Shown: positions 38,271-48,161, numbered from the stretch's first letter. The stretch: DNA of 59,978 bases from CAVSWT01 sp963731745 (GCA_963731745.1 CAVSWT010000026.1:1-59978); one strand, 5' to 3'. The notes: generated by a model not told the origin, from the sequence alone. Numbers and translations are program-made.

Positions 38271-40556
38271 TCATCCAAAAATTCTTTTAATAATCGATTT
38301 CACAGCACCTTCATATTTTTTTACAAGCAGAACTGAATTAGGGGAATAGCGTGCAACTTTTTCTGGTATTTCGCCAAATAAAATTTTTCTGAAATAAGGC
38401 TCTTTAGCTGCACCAATAACCACCATATCATAATCGCGGCTGGCTTTGGCAATTCCCCCGGCTATAGTTTTGGATTCAATTAATCTCTTTTCAAACTTAA
38501 ATGGAATTTCAAATTGTGAGAATGTATCATCTATAAATTTTAATCCTTTAAAACGTTCAACTTCTGCAGCTTCTTCCGGCACCACATAACCACCGGTTAC
38601 TTTCATATCAGAGAAACTTACATATGAGTTTAATACTTCCGATGCAAGTTTGGCGTTTGGTCCACCTGAGGTTGGCAGAAAACAATTTTTTAATTGAGTA
38701 TTCTTACCAATTTTAAGAACCATTAAATCGCATGGAGCATATCTGATTATTTTATCGGCAATTTCACCAAAAATTCTGTCGCGTGCATTTGTATATCCCT
38801 TCCAGCCCATAATAAGAGCCTGGGCATTATGTTTTTCTATAGCAGCTAAAATTCCATCGCCTGCATGATGTGCAATTATTAAATCAGTTTCAAGCTGAAT
38901 ATTATTTTCTAATGCAATTCTTTTTGCAGTGTTCAATAAAGTTTCTTTATGATGAGCAAAACGCATACCTTCATGAATAGGCATTTGACGCGGGACTTCA
39001 ACAATAGTAATTGCAATTAATTTGGCGTTTCGTTTTTTTGCGATAGGGTAAGCGATATCTAAAAGTAACTTAACGCTATCCGGGTTATGAAGTGCTACAA
39101 GCACGGAATTAATTTCTTCGCCAGAAGCAGGCAATACAGTTGGCAATAAAACCTGAGGCTCAAAGGCGGAGGCTTTCTTTTCGAATATTGAATAATACAA
39201 AAGCAAACCGAGCATAATCCATCCTAAAGTAACATACCAGGCAATCGGCTGAAAATTAAATTGATACAGTGCAAGAAAAATATTCAGTAAAAAACCAAGT
39301 ATAGGGGTAAATGGATAAAGCGGAACGTTAAATTTTCTTGGAATCTCCGGATATTTTCGGCGAAGGACAATTACGGATAAATTAACCATGGCAAATGTTA
39401 AAAGAAAAATAAGGCTTGCCGCTGAACCAACTGCTTCTAGTGGTAAGGTTAATGCCATTATAATTAAAATTATACCTGTAATGAAAATCGCAATATAAGG
39501 AGTCCGGCGTTTTTTATGTATGGATGACATCTGTTTGGGCAGCAGCAAATCTCGCCCCATTGAAAATGCAACCCTTGACGCTGCCATAACAGTTGCATTT
39601 AGTGCCGACATAGTAGAAAGCAGTCCGCCAAAAACAATTAATGCTACACCAAATGCAGGCATAAAAATTTCTGCAGCCCGAACAATTGCTGTCTCTTTAA
39701 ATTTCCCGAGGAATTGCCATGACGGCTCGCCATTGGTGCTGACGGCAGTTAAAGAAACAAAAAGAATTAATAAGTAAATAACTATAGTGATGCCGAGGGA
39801 AATAAAAGTTGCTTTTGGAATATTCTTTTCGGGATTTTTAATTTCTTCTGCAACAGTTGCTATTAAATCGTATCCTTCAAAAGCAATAAAAGTTAAACCC
39901 ATGGCTACAAGCACACCGCCAAAGCCTGAAGGAAAAAATGGAAACAAATTTTCCGTAACTCGCACCGGTTCGCCGATTACTACAATTAAACCAAAGTAAA
40001 TGAAAATCGTAAGAATAATTAATTTAGAAACAGTTAAAACATTTTCAGCTTTGCCGGTAACATCTGTGCCTCGAACATTTAACCAAATAAAAAACGCAGC
40101 AACTAACCCGGTAACAATAAGAATTGCCGGATGCATTCCAATCAGCGAACCAATGCCTCCGGAGAATTGCGGAGCATATTTATGAAAGAACTCCCAAAAG
40201 TAACCTGCAAAGCCCAAAGCATATAAACTGCAGGCAACAGTATAAGCGAACCAAAGCATCCATCCAGCTATAAATCCTGTAGCACCCGGGAATGCCATTC
40301 GCACAAATGAATAACCTCCGCCCGCACGGGGTATTGCTGACGCCAATTCTGCATAAGCGAATGCTGTTATTAATGTAACAAAGCCATTTAATATAAAAGA
40401 TAAGATAGATGCAGGGCCGGCAACACCTGCTGCAATTCCGGTTAATACAAATATGCCAGCACCGATCATGGCGCCGGTTCCAATCATTGTTGCATCAAAT
40501 AAACCGAGATCTCTTGAAAATGTTGGATTCCCCGGAGAAATATTATGCTTACCCAT
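38271..40556 (-). CDS. APC-family amino acid permease fused to two universal stress protein domains
   Basis: From the ATG at 40556 (MGKHNISPGNPTFSRDLGLFD) the first about 440 residues form a 12-segment APC permease. It includes the GTGAMIGAGIFVLTG and AELASAIPRAGGGYSFVRMAFPG motifs. Two UspA-type domains follow. The first (about residues 475-610) has SVLVALHNPDSVKLLLDIAY and ends LIMGWKGYTNARDRIFGEIADKII (split here for length). The second (about 625-755) ends VVIGAAKEPYFRKILFGEIPE. Both carry the G-(2)-x-G-(9)-G-type tail of USPs. An upstream TTG at 40580 is possible but weaker. The USP part may sense ATP or energy state; that is inference. Confidence 0.9.
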   Translation of the reverse strand: MGKHNISPGNPTFSRDLGLFDATMIGTGAMIGAGIFVLTGIAAGVAGPASILSFILNGFVTLITAFAYAELASAIPRAGGGYSFVRMAFPGATGFIAGWMLWFAYTVACSLYALGFAGYFWEFFHKYAPQFSGGIGSLIGMHPAILIVTGLVAAFFIWLNVRGTDVTGKAENVLTVSKLIILTIFIYFGLIVVIGEPVRVTENLFPFFPSGFGGVLVAMGLTFIAFEGYDLIATVAEEIKNPEKNIPKATFISLGITIVIYLLILFVSLTAVSTNGEPSWQFLGKFKETAIVRAAEIFMPAFGVALIVFGGLLSTMSALNATVMAASRVAFSMGRDLLLPKQMSSIHKKRRTPYIAIFITGIILIIMALTLPLEAVGSAASLIFLLTFAMVNLSVIVLRRKYPEIPRKFNVPLYPFTPILGFLLNIFLALYQFNFQPIAWYVTLGWIMLGLLLYYSIFEKKASAFEPQVLLPTVLPASGEEINSVLVALHNPDSVKLLLDIAYPIAKKRNAKLIAITIVEVPRQMPIHEGMRFAHHKETLLNTAKRIALENNIQLETDLIIAHHAGDGILAAIEKHNAQALIMGWKGYTNARDRIFGEIADKIIRYAPCDLMVLKIGKNTQLKNCFLPTSGGPNAKLASEVLNSYVSFSDMKVTGGYVVPEEAAEVERFKGLKFIDDTFSQFEIPFKFEKRLIESKTIAGGIAKASRDYDMVVIGAAKEPYFRKILFGEIPEKVARYSPNSVLLVKKYEGAVKSIIKRIFG

Positions 40557-40804
40557 TTTGTCTGATTTACTCACACGCAAATATAGTTAATGGAGTAATA
40601 AAATTCGCTTACATTTATGACCAAAAAGAGAAATACGCTAGCTAATCTTTAATATAAGTTAATTTTTATAATTTCTTTTTTCGGGCAAAAAAATACTCTT
40701 CGAAATTTACGTTCATTAAATAATAAAAGTGAATGATTTACTTATCCCAACTTACAAATTGTGTTAATTCTGATATAGAAAATGATAATCAGCGATTATT
40801 GTAC

Positions 40805-42184
40805 TCATTTTCCCCAAACTTTAGGAATTGGATGAGCCTCGGTGTTAAAAACTATTTCATTAAAGTTCAAAGTATTTTCCGGGGCAAATAATAAATAGAA
40901 ATATTTCATTGTTTCAGCCAGAAAAAAACTTTCCATATCATCGCTTTTCTCTTTTGTAATCACACTTTCAAGTGCAGCAAAACCTTCATCAGTTTTACAG
41001 TATTTAATCACATTATCAAAAAAAGTTTTACCCATTTGTAAATATTTTTCATCGTGGGTGAAATGATAAAGATAATACGCCGATTCAATTATTTCAGGGC
41101 GCAGTACATAATATGGCGAAGTTATTTCCATCGTGTTAAAATTGATCGTTTCAGGTTCGATTCCTTCAAGATTCCACATCTTAAAACACGAAGCTTCAAG
41201 AGATTCTGCTAATTTTAAATTACCGTTTAAAGCAAGTACGGCGGGGAAGAAAGCATCAAGTGCACCGAAGTTTGTTGATGTTCTTTGTCCCGAATTCATA
41301 TCTGCCTGCGCAAACCAAAACCCCGTTTCAGATGAGTCCGCTAAATATTTATTAACCGCTTTAATGCTGGTTTCCCACATTTCTTTAAAATCATTATCTC
41401 CGAAAAGCAGCCAGCTTTTTAATAAGTATTCATAATAAGAATCAATTCCACCTCTAATATGACTTGTGGTATTAACCCATTCGCCGGTTTCAACATTTAT
41501 TGACGAACCAACCAGGTCCAGCTTAGAGCGGCGTTTAAATAATTCCACCACTGCTTTTTTAGCTTTCTTGTAGTAAATAGGATTTTGAGTTAATTTGCTG
41601 AGAGTTCCAAACTCAATCATTAACGTACCTATCTCAGCGGGATTACTAACGTTCCCATCTGTTTTACCTGAAATTAAATTTACATATCTAAATGGCATTC
41701 CGGTTTTTGAGTCAAAAGAGGGAAGTAGTCTTTTACCGAGATCTTCAGCAAGATTTAAAAATTTTTTATCACCATCCAGATTGTAACACGACAATAAACC
41801 ACCTAAAAGTCGTATTGTAATTTCAAATGTTTGAACTGATATGTCATGATTAAAAGAGAGACTATCCAGGATGAGTGCTTTTGTTTCATTTGCCTGATCT
41901 TCAAGTTTCATCAATTTCATTGTATCAAAGGCATCAACTGGAGTCATATATAGAGAAACGCCATACCAGTCCCTGTAGCCTTTGCTTAAAGGTAGTAATG
42001 CATCATGTCCCCAAGCATACTTTTTATACCCATTCCACGCGTGGATAAATTCTGATTTAACTTTTTCGGCTAATTCAGATTTGTTTATAGTTTTCTCAGA
42101 TTTAATGCTTTGAGCATTCATGAAATTTAATGAGGAGAAAACTATTACAAAAATTGAACAGAAAGTTCTTTGAGATGAATTCAT
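40805..42184 (-). CDS. Glycoside hydrolase family 47 (alpha-1,2-mannosidase), secreted
   Basis: From the ATG at 42184 the signal peptide MNSSQRTFCSIFVIVFSS leads to MNAQS. GH47 landmarks follow in order: HAWNGYKKYAWGHDALLP with SKGYRDWYG, TPVDAFDTMKLM, NPAEIGTLMIEFGTLS, RGGIDSYYEYLLKSWLL, LRPEIIESAYYLYHFT and the C-terminal FNTEAHPIP. In class I mannosidases the Thr of TEAHP binds calcium. The acidic residues in AEIGT, DSYYEY and RPEIIES correspond to those of the active site. GH47 enzymes trim alpha-1,2-mannose, and bacterial members are uncommon. The mannan or N-glycan source is inferred. Length, about 459 residues, fits the catalytic domain. Confidence 0.92.
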   Translation of the reverse strand: MNSSQRTFCSIFVIVFSSLNFMNAQSIKSEKTINKSELAEKVKSEFIHAWNGYKKYAWGHDALLPLSKGYRDWYGVSLYMTPVDAFDTMKLMKLEDQANETKALILDSLSFNHDISVQTFEITIRLLGGLLSCYNLDGDKKFLNLAEDLGKRLLPSFDSKTGMPFRYVNLISGKTDGNVSNPAEIGTLMIEFGTLSKLTQNPIYYKKAKKAVVELFKRRSKLDLVGSSINVETGEWVNTTSHIRGGIDSYYEYLLKSWLLFGDNDFKEMWETSIKAVNKYLADSSETGFWFAQADMNSGQRTSTNFGALDAFFPAVLALNGNLKLAESLEASCFKMWNLEGIEPETINFNTMEITSPYYVLRPEIIESAYYLYHFTHDEKYLQMGKTFFDNVIKYCKTDEGFAALESVITKEKSDDMESFFLAETMKYFYLLFAPENTLNFNEIVFNTEAHPIPKVWGK

Positions 42185-42346
42185 GTTCAAACTTGAATTA
42201 TTAATAAAAAATTTAGTGGATATCTTAGGATTAAAATACTCAAGATGGATTTTAATAACTAACAAATGTAAATTCTATTTTCACACTTTAGAAATAATTA
42301 CTATTCCAATTGAAGCTTAATTATAATTATCTGGTTTTAATAAATT

Positions 42347-42976
42347 TTACAATAGGATTCCAAGACTTATTTCGAAAGCATTATTTTTAATACTAATATT
42401 CACATTAGAATAACTATCGGTGATATCATAATGGTATGAAAATTCTACAAAAGGTTTTATTTCCAAATCAAATTCGGGAATGAAACCAACTGAAAAACTC
42501 ATCCCAAACGTATTTTTATAATCGGTCAATGATGCAGCAACTGCTGAATTAAAATCATCATAACTTGAAAGAAAAATGTCATATCTTGGTGCGATTTTTA
42601 AATATGGTATTCCAGCACTTAAAGGGATCTTGTATAAAATCGAGAGGGGAATTGATATATAATTAAGGTAAACATGACTTATTTTTTCCCCTAGTGGCTC
42701 AGGCCCCTCTTCGCCTGTAATTACAAATATAAAACCAACACCTTTTTGTATATATTTAACTTCTGGTGAAAGTGAAAATCCATCTATATTGAATAAATCG
42801 GTAAATGCGCTAATACTAAAACCACTTTTTCTAATTAAATTATCCTCGAAGCTAAAATTAGTATAACTTTGCCCAGAATTTACATACCCAATTTTAAGTC
42901 CGTAATCTTGAATGATTTGTGAAAAGCTTATAGAAGAAAATAAAGTGAATAATATTATTAAATAATATTTTTTCAT
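42347..42976 (-). CDS. Outer-membrane beta-barrel protein (PorT-like fold)
   Basis: From the ATG at 42976, with AGGGG 7 bases upstream, the signal peptide MKKYYLIILFTLFSSISFS leads to a mature start QIIQDYGLKIGYVNSG. A chain of amphipathic strands follows, with glycine-aromatic turns: FSLSPEVKYIQKGVGF, YLNYISIPLSILYKI, YLKIAPRYDIFL, FGMSFSVGFIPEF, FVEFSYHYDIT. The end is FEISLGILL. Length 209 and the NYISIPLSIL signature fit the small porin-like or PorT family of Bacteroidota. It lies 36 bp after the PorQ-like gene. A specific role is not shown. Confidence 0.8.
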   Translation of the reverse strand: MKKYYLIILFTLFSSISFSQIIQDYGLKIGYVNSGQSYTNFSFEDNLIRKSGFSISAFTDLFNIDGFSLSPEVKYIQKGVGFIFVITGEEGPEPLGEKISHVYLNYISIPLSILYKIPLSAGIPYLKIAPRYDIFLSSYDDFNSAVAASLTDYKNTFGMSFSVGFIPEFDLEIKPFVEFSYHYDITDSYSNVNISIKNNAFEISLGILL

Positions 42977-43018
42977 TTGCAACCCCTGGGTTAATAATGT
43001 ATTATTTAAAAATTCATA

Positions 43019-43954
43019 TTAAAGAGTAGTAGAAACACTAATCCTATGAAGTGCACCAATCAATCCCATTGATGAAAAACCGTAGTCAAAATTATAATCT
43101 TTAATATGCAGACCAACGCCAACATTAAAACCAGCAATTCCGGCAAATGAGCCAATCTTTAGATCACTTCTTCTTTGGTTATCATAACCTAATCGTAAAC
43201 GCAAAACTCTGCTTAAAGTAAATTCAGCGCCTACGGCAAACGCTTTAAATCTGCTTCCAAAACTGTTTTGATCTTTATTTAGTCTGTGGAAGTCTAACGA
43301 AAGTCTTAAAGGTAGATGCTCTAATTTTTTTGAAACTCCCAGCATTACATCAAGAGGAAGTTGTTCTTTGGTAGATAAGTATGAAGATAATTGTGAACCA
43401 ATATTTAATATCGAAAAGCCAATACTCATTTCATTAGAAGGTATTGAGTAATGAAGGCCTACATCAAATCCTAATGCTGAAGAGGAATATTTTTCAATGG
43501 AAGAATAAATAAATTTTGCATTAGCGCCATAATAAAAATTTTCATCAAGCTGGTTTGCATAACCAAGAATAAAAGCAACTTCCCCAGCTCCAAATTCTCC
43601 CGTTTTTAATGCGTCTTCATTTGCTCCTTGAAAAGTTCCATAATTTATGTATTCAACAGCTCCGCCGAATCTTCCAATTCCCTCAACTTCTGTAGAATAG
43701 GCTAAGCTTGCCAGGTTTATATCCAGCAAATGTTTAATATATGAGAATGAAACAAGATTACCTTCCAAAGATTTTAAACCAGCTGGATTATAAAAAATAA
43801 CATTTGGATCGTCGCTGTTTGCTACGAAGCTTCCTGCAAGCGCACCTGCTCTAGCGCTCATATCAAGACGTAAAAATTCATACGTATTGTTTTGCGAAAA
43901 TGAACTTATTGTTAAAAGAAACGTGAGCAAAAGTGAGCAAGAAAAGAACTTCAT
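43019..43954 (-). CDS. porQ: Type IX secretion PorQ-like outer-membrane protein
   Basis: A 311-residue barrel of the PorV/PorQ (FadL-like) group. The signal peptide MKFFSCSLLLTFLLTISSFS is followed by NNTYEFLRLDMSARAGALAG, SFVANSDDPNVIFYNPAGLKSL and ANSFS-like strands. The YEFLRL-x-x-SARA-x-ALAG start is the PorQ signature. In the type IX secretion system PorQ sits with PorU/PorV/PorZ at the attachment complex that cuts the C-terminal signal and anchors cargo. The T9SS cargo at 50722-52371 in this window supports the system. PorV is the close alternative, so the exact name is less certain than the family. Confidence 0.8.
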   Translation of the reverse strand: MKFFSCSLLLTFLLTISSFSQNNTYEFLRLDMSARAGALAGSFVANSDDPNVIFYNPAGLKSLEGNLVSFSYIKHLLDINLASLAYSTEVEGIGRFGGAVEYINYGTFQGANEDALKTGEFGAGEVAFILGYANQLDENFYYGANAKFIYSSIEKYSSSALGFDVGLHYSIPSNEMSIGFSILNIGSQLSSYLSTKEQLPLDVMLGVSKKLEHLPLRLSLDFHRLNKDQNSFGSRFKAFAVGAEFTLSRVLRLRLGYDNQRRSDLKIGSFAGIAGFNVGVGLHIKDYNFDYGFSSMGLIGALHRISVSTTL

Positions 43955-44263
43955 AAAATTCCCAAAAATTTTGCTGCTTATTTAACGATATTTGAAAATA
44001 AAGGCAAGGGGAAAAATCTTAATATTAAATGTAGTTACAAATTTTTTATTAATATTTTATAGAATTCAAAAGTTAAATGTCAAATTTCAAAAATGAATAT
44101 TAAATGAAACTTAAAGTTCAAAACTAAAATTATAACTAAATCGTCTAAATAAATAAGAGAAGATTTAATTTGTGTTAAACATTGTATTGAAACTATTTCA
44201 CCACCTTGTTTAACGGGAAAACTCTAATTAGTTTTGAATAATATATTAACGGAGTTTTGAAAA
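43955..44263. other. Divergent promoter region between porQ and htpX
   Basis: A 309-base A+T-rich gap. Around 44060-44125 there are loosely repeated TTAAATG/ATTAAATGAAAC words, too degenerate to call a repeat. A GGAG site lies 7 bases before the htpX ATG. No RNA or gene was seen. Confidence 0.5.
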
Positions 44264-45115
44264 ATGAACACCTTAAAAACAGTATTTTTAATGACTGCAA
44301 TGATGGTTTTGTTTTTAGTTGTCGGCCAACTGCTCGGCGGTAAAACAGGATTAATAATTGCTCTTGTATTTGCATTAGTGATGAATTTTAGTTCTTATTG
44401 GTTTTCTGATACCATTGTTTTAAAAATGTACCGCGCACAGGAAGTTGATAAACAAACAGCTCCAAAACTTTACAACATAGTTGAAAAGTTAACACAAAAT
44501 GCTAATCTACCGATGCCGAAAGTTTATGTGATTAACGATCCCACACCAAATGCATTTGCTACCGGGAGAAACCCCGAACATGCTGCCGTAGCTGCAACAA
44601 CTGGAATCCTTAGAATTTTAAATGATGATGAAATTGAAGGCGTGCTTTCCCACGAATTAGCGCATGTAAAACATCGGGATATTTTAACCGGTACCATTGC
44701 TGCAACTTTTGTGGGTACAATTACTTTTATTGCACAAATGGCAGGGTGGGCGGCTATGTTTGGCGGAGGTTCCAGGGACAATGATAGAGGCGGAGGAATT
44801 GGTTCATTAGTTTTATTGATTGTTGCTCCAATTGCTGCAACACTATTACAGCTTGCAATATCACGTTCCAGAGAATTTGATGCAGATGCCGGAGGTGCTT
44901 CAATTTCAGGAAAACCGCTGGCACTTGCCTCGGCTTTGAATAAGTTATCTCAAGCAAACCAGGTTAAACAGGTGAACAATGCTGGTCCTGCCACCGCGCA
45001 TATGTTTATTGTAAATCCGTTGAAAGGCGGCGGAATGATGAAGCTTTTTTCAACTCATCCGCCCATGGAAGAAAGAATTAACCGACTTAATGAAATTGCT
45101 AATGGAAAGAGATAA
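44264..45115 (+). CDS. htpX: Zinc metalloprotease HtpX
   Basis: A membrane-bound M48 protease that degrades misfolded membrane proteins. The 283 residues match the family. Two N-terminal membrane segments (LKTVFLMTAMMVLFLVVG and TGLIIALVFALVMNF) precede the catalytic region with NDPTPNAFATGRNPEHAAVAATTGIL. The active site is HELAHVKH near residue 132, the two His binding zinc. The third ligand is in SREFDADAGGA, and two more hydrophobic segments lie between (FVGTITFIAQMAGW, SLVLLIVAPIAATLL). It is usually induced by envelope stress. Its own promoter should lie in the gap shared with porQ. Confidence 0.95.
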   Translation: MNTLKTVFLMTAMMVLFLVVGQLLGGKTGLIIALVFALVMNFSSYWFSDTIVLKMYRAQEVDKQTAPKLYNIVEKLTQNANLPMPKVYVINDPTPNAFATGRNPEHAAVAATTGILRILNDDEIEGVLSHELAHVKHRDILTGTIAATFVGTITFIAQMAGWAAMFGGGSRDNDRGGGIGSLVLLIVAPIAATLLQLAISRSREFDADAGGASISGKPLALASALNKLSQANQVKQVNNAGPATAHMFIVNPLKGGGMMKLFSTHPPMEERINRLNEIANGKR

Positions 45116-45345
45116 TCCAAAATTAAAAATTGAATAATTACAAAAATGGATTATTGATTGAGTGAATGACCAGGATGATTTTTTTCTCTTTCCATTTTAA
45201 AGTGCGAGAGAGCTTAGGATTTTATTCTACTCATTCTTAATCCAATACTATTTTTTATAACTGAAACGTGCAATTTCCAATCTTTAATTATATCTTAACA
45301 AGCAAAAAAAATTAAACATTTATCTTCTTACATAAGGAATTTCTA

Positions 45346-46632
45346 ATGAGCAAAAAGTTAAATTATAAAGAGCCTGCCCCCATCGGAGACAAAGAAAAAC
45401 CATTTGAATCAATGATGCAGAGATTCGATATTGCTGTTAATTATCTTGGTCTCGAAAAAGGACTTTATAACTATCTTAAAAATCCTGTAAAACAAATTAT
45501 CACATCAGTTCCTATCACCATGGATGACGGCACATTAGAAGTTTTTGAAGGTTATCGTGTAATTCATAATGATGTATTAGGACCATCTAAAGGCGGAATT
45601 AGATATTCACCTGATATTACTCTGGATGAAATGAAAGCTTTTGCAGCCTGGATGACCTGGAAATGTGCAATTGTTAATATCCCTTTTGGCGGTGCTAAAG
45701 GAGGAATAAAATGCGATCCCGGAAAATTAAGTGATGGAGAATTGGAAAGATTGACTAGAAGATTTACAGCAAACCTGCTTGATGTATTTGGTGCAGATAA
45801 AGATATTCCTGCACCGGATTTAAATACAAACGAACAAACCATGGCGTGGATAATGGATACATTCAGCATGCATGCAAAAAAAAATGAAACCGCTGTAGTG
45901 ACAGGTAAGCCAAGCATTTTGGGCGGTTCTCTTGGCAGATATGAAGCGACGGGAAGAGGGGTTATGACCGTATCGATTGCCGCACTGCAAAAACTTAAAA
46001 TAGATCCCGCAAAAGCAACTGCTGTCGTTCAAGGATTTGGCCATGTAGGTTCAGTTTCTGCCAAACTACTCCACGAAAGAGGAGTAAAGGTTATTGGAAT
46101 AAGTGATATTAATGGAGGAATCTTTAATTTAAATGGACTTCCTATTCCGGAAGTGATAGAGCATATGGAAACTCATAAGACCATAATAACCTATCCGGAT
46201 GCTGATGTAATAAATAATGAAGAGCTTTTGCAGTTGGAATGTGATGTTTTAATTCCAGCAGCTATCGAAGATCAAATAACGGCTCATAACGCTTCAAAAA
46301 TCAATTGCAAAATTTTAGTTGAAGGAGCAAACGGTCCAACTACTTCAAAAGCAGATCCAATTTTACAGGAAAAAGGTATTCTCGTAATTCCAGATATACT
46401 TGCAAATTCAGGAGGTGTTACAGCTTCATATTTTGAATGGGTTCAGGATAGAATGGGATTTTTCTGGACTCTAAATAGAGTCAATACTCGTTTGGATAGG
46501 TTTATGCATGAAGCATTTAATAACGTTTATTTAGCAGCTGAGAAATATAATGTTCAGTTGCGAACAGGTGCGTATATTATGGCGATTGATAAGGTGGCTA
46601 AGACTTTGAAATTACGCGGTATTTATGCCTGA
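45346..46632 (+). CDS. gdhA: Glutamate dehydrogenase (Glu/Leu/Phe/Val family)
   Basis: A 428-residue hexameric-type enzyme that interconverts glutamate and 2-oxoglutarate plus ammonia. The substrate domain has GYRVIHNDVLGPSKGGIRYSP, the catalytic-lysine block FGGAKGGIKCDP, and GADKDIPAPDLNT with the catalytic Asp. The nucleotide domain has VVQGFGHVGSVSAKLL and ends its second strand in GISDINGG. The Asp there favours NAD. The C-terminal ANSGGVTASYFEWVQ is conserved. The gene starts 230 bp after htpX with AAGGAAT upstream of the ATG, so it has its own promoter. No regulator is adjacent. Confidence 0.95.
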   Translation: MSKKLNYKEPAPIGDKEKPFESMMQRFDIAVNYLGLEKGLYNYLKNPVKQIITSVPITMDDGTLEVFEGYRVIHNDVLGPSKGGIRYSPDITLDEMKAFAAWMTWKCAIVNIPFGGAKGGIKCDPGKLSDGELERLTRRFTANLLDVFGADKDIPAPDLNTNEQTMAWIMDTFSMHAKKNETAVVTGKPSILGGSLGRYEATGRGVMTVSIAALQKLKIDPAKATAVVQGFGHVGSVSAKLLHERGVKVIGISDINGGIFNLNGLPIPEVIEHMETHKTIITYPDADVINNEELLQLECDVLIPAAIEDQITAHNASKINCKILVEGANGPTTSKADPILQEKGILVIPDILANSGGVTASYFEWVQDRMGFFWTLNRVNTRLDRFMHEAFNNVYLAAEKYNVQLRTGAYIMAIDKVAKTLKLRGIYA

Positions 46633-46676
46633 TAGTTTTTCATTAACATAAATTTTCATTATTCAAATAGGGAAGA

Positions 46677-47270
46677 GTGATTAAAATTTTTTTAATGTTT
46701 TTTGGCTGGATAATTTTTAGCGTTTCTGTTTTCTCACAAACAAAAACTAATCTAGAAATATTTTACACGCTGGTAGATTCATCTGTAACTCTTATGGATA
46801 ATGCTATCCCATCTTCTAAAAATAAGATTAACCTTACACTTACGCTTGGCGACTCATATGCAATTTTTTACAATCAAATTATATCTTCACTAATAAGGCA
46901 GAATAAGACAATTGTTGACAGCACTGCGCAAAATATTACAAAAGTAATTTATGTTTTGGAATCTGCGGAACTAAAGTATGGTGATATGTATAGAGACGGA
47001 TTTTTGGGCACAGAAAAAATCCCTCGATCTTTTAGGCTTATTGGAAATTATCTAATTCAGAATAATAATGCCGGAGTAAAAAGATTTGAGTACTCATATT
47101 CTGATACAATTAATGCAGATGAAATAAATGATGTTGAAAATTTATCTTATCCGTTTACAAGATCAGAAGTGCCTGCCGAACCATTTTTCTCAAATATCTG
47201 GGAGCCGGTAATTGCAATTGGGGCCGCCGCAGTTGCTGTATATCTTTTCTTTTCTGTAAGGAGCAAATGA
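46677..47270 (+). CDS. Envelope protein with signal peptide and C-terminal anchor, unknown
   Basis: I do not recognise the family. The start is a GTG at 46677 with GGAAGA directly upstream. A signal peptide MIKIFLMFFGWIIFSVSVFS leads to a 150-residue periplasmic domain of alternating strands and helices (NLEIFYTLVDSSVTLMDN, NITKVIYVLESAELKYGDMY). A C-terminal membrane segment WEPVIAIGAAAVAVYLFFS and a basic tail follow. The topology is thus a periplasmic domain held at both ends or at the C-terminus. It lies between gdhA (45 bp) and bamD (120 bp) on the same strand. It may belong to the envelope-assembly set; no role is known. Confidence 0.72.
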   Translation: MIKIFLMFFGWIIFSVSVFSQTKTNLEIFYTLVDSSVTLMDNAIPSSKNKINLTLTLGDSYAIFYNQIISSLIRQNKTIVDSTAQNITKVIYVLESAELKYGDMYRDGFLGTEKIPRSFRLIGNYLIQNNNAGVKRFEYSYSDTINADEINDVENLSYPFTRSEVPAEPFFSNIWEPVIAIGAAAVAVYLFFSVRSK

Positions 47271-47390
47271 GCTCATTACATCCCTTTAATTTTCCGGGAA
47301 GCTATTTCAATTATTATGTTTAAGGGATAATAATTACCTTTGAAGCCTAAAAGATTTTATATATAATTGTACTTTAATTATTCAAAATTT

Positions 47391-48161
47391 ATGTCGAAAA
47401 TGAAATATTTCCTAATAATATCTTTGGCTGCACTCTTCATTTGGGGCTGCGGCTCATCAATTGAAACTGTTAATCTTTCAGCAAAAGAAAGATTGGAATA
47501 CGCACAAAAACTATACAATGATGAAGATTATCTTGAAGCTGTCAATGAACTTCAGGCAATAATTCTTCAATACCCCGGCAATGAAATTATAGATGACGCT
47601 CAGTATCTTTTGGGAATGACAAGATATAAAAGAGGCGAATATATTTTAGCAGCTTATGAATTCAGCAAACTTGTTAAAAACATGCCTGCAAGCGAATTCA
47701 TTCCCGATGCTCAATACATGCTGGCAGAATCCTATTTTCAGCTTTCACCTAATTTTACCTTAGATCAAAAATACACTAAGAAAGCCATTGATGAATTTCA
47801 AGCATTCCTGGATTTTTTCCCTACACATGCAAAGGTTCCGGATGCTGAACAGAAGCTCAAAATTCTTAATGATAAATTAGCTCATAAAACTTACAACGAT
47901 GCTGTAATCTATGAAAAGATGGATTATCAGACTGCTGCTCTTATTTACTACAATGACGTATTGGAAATTTACCACGATACTAAATACGCACCAATGGCAA
48001 TGTATAACAAAATCCAGATATTACTGGACAAGAATAGGAATCAAGAAGCCGAAGACGAAATTTCAAAATTTATTGAACGATATCCTGACAATTCCAATGT
48101 TGAAGAACTTAAAAAAATAAAATCTTCCCTTGAAAATAAGCTTTCTGCATCCAAAGAATGA
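47391..48161 (+). CDS. bamD: Outer membrane assembly lipoprotein BamD
   Basis: A lipoprotein of the BAM complex, which inserts barrel proteins. Starting at ATG 47391 (MSKMKYFLIISLAALFIWGC) the lipobox is IWGC with the lipidated Cys near residue 20. TPR repeats follow: YAQKLYNDEDYLEAVNEL with LQYPGNEIIDDAQYLLG, EYILAAYEFSKLVKNMP with DAQYMLAESYFQL, KAIDEFQAFLDFFPTHAKVP, and AALIYYNDVLEIYHDTKYAP. This five-TPR pattern and 256-residue length are typical. Its last four bases overlap the thioesterase start (ATGA). An earlier in-frame start at 47367 lacks a ribosome site. Confidence 0.9.
   Translation: MSKMKYFLIISLAALFIWGCGSSIETVNLSAKERLEYAQKLYNDEDYLEAVNELQAIILQYPGNEIIDDAQYLLGMTRYKRGEYILAAYEFSKLVKNMPASEFIPDAQYMLAESYFQLSPNFTLDQKYTKKAIDEFQAFLDFFPTHAKVPDAEQKLKILNDKLAHKTYNDAVIYEKMDYQTAALIYYNDVLEIYHDTKYAPMAMYNKIQILLDKNRNQEAEDEISKFIERYPDNSNVEELKKIKSSLENKLSASKE

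Noticed and set aside
44060..44125. Loose tandem words in the porQ-htpX gap
   Set aside because: Units are degenerate and fit A+T-rich background.
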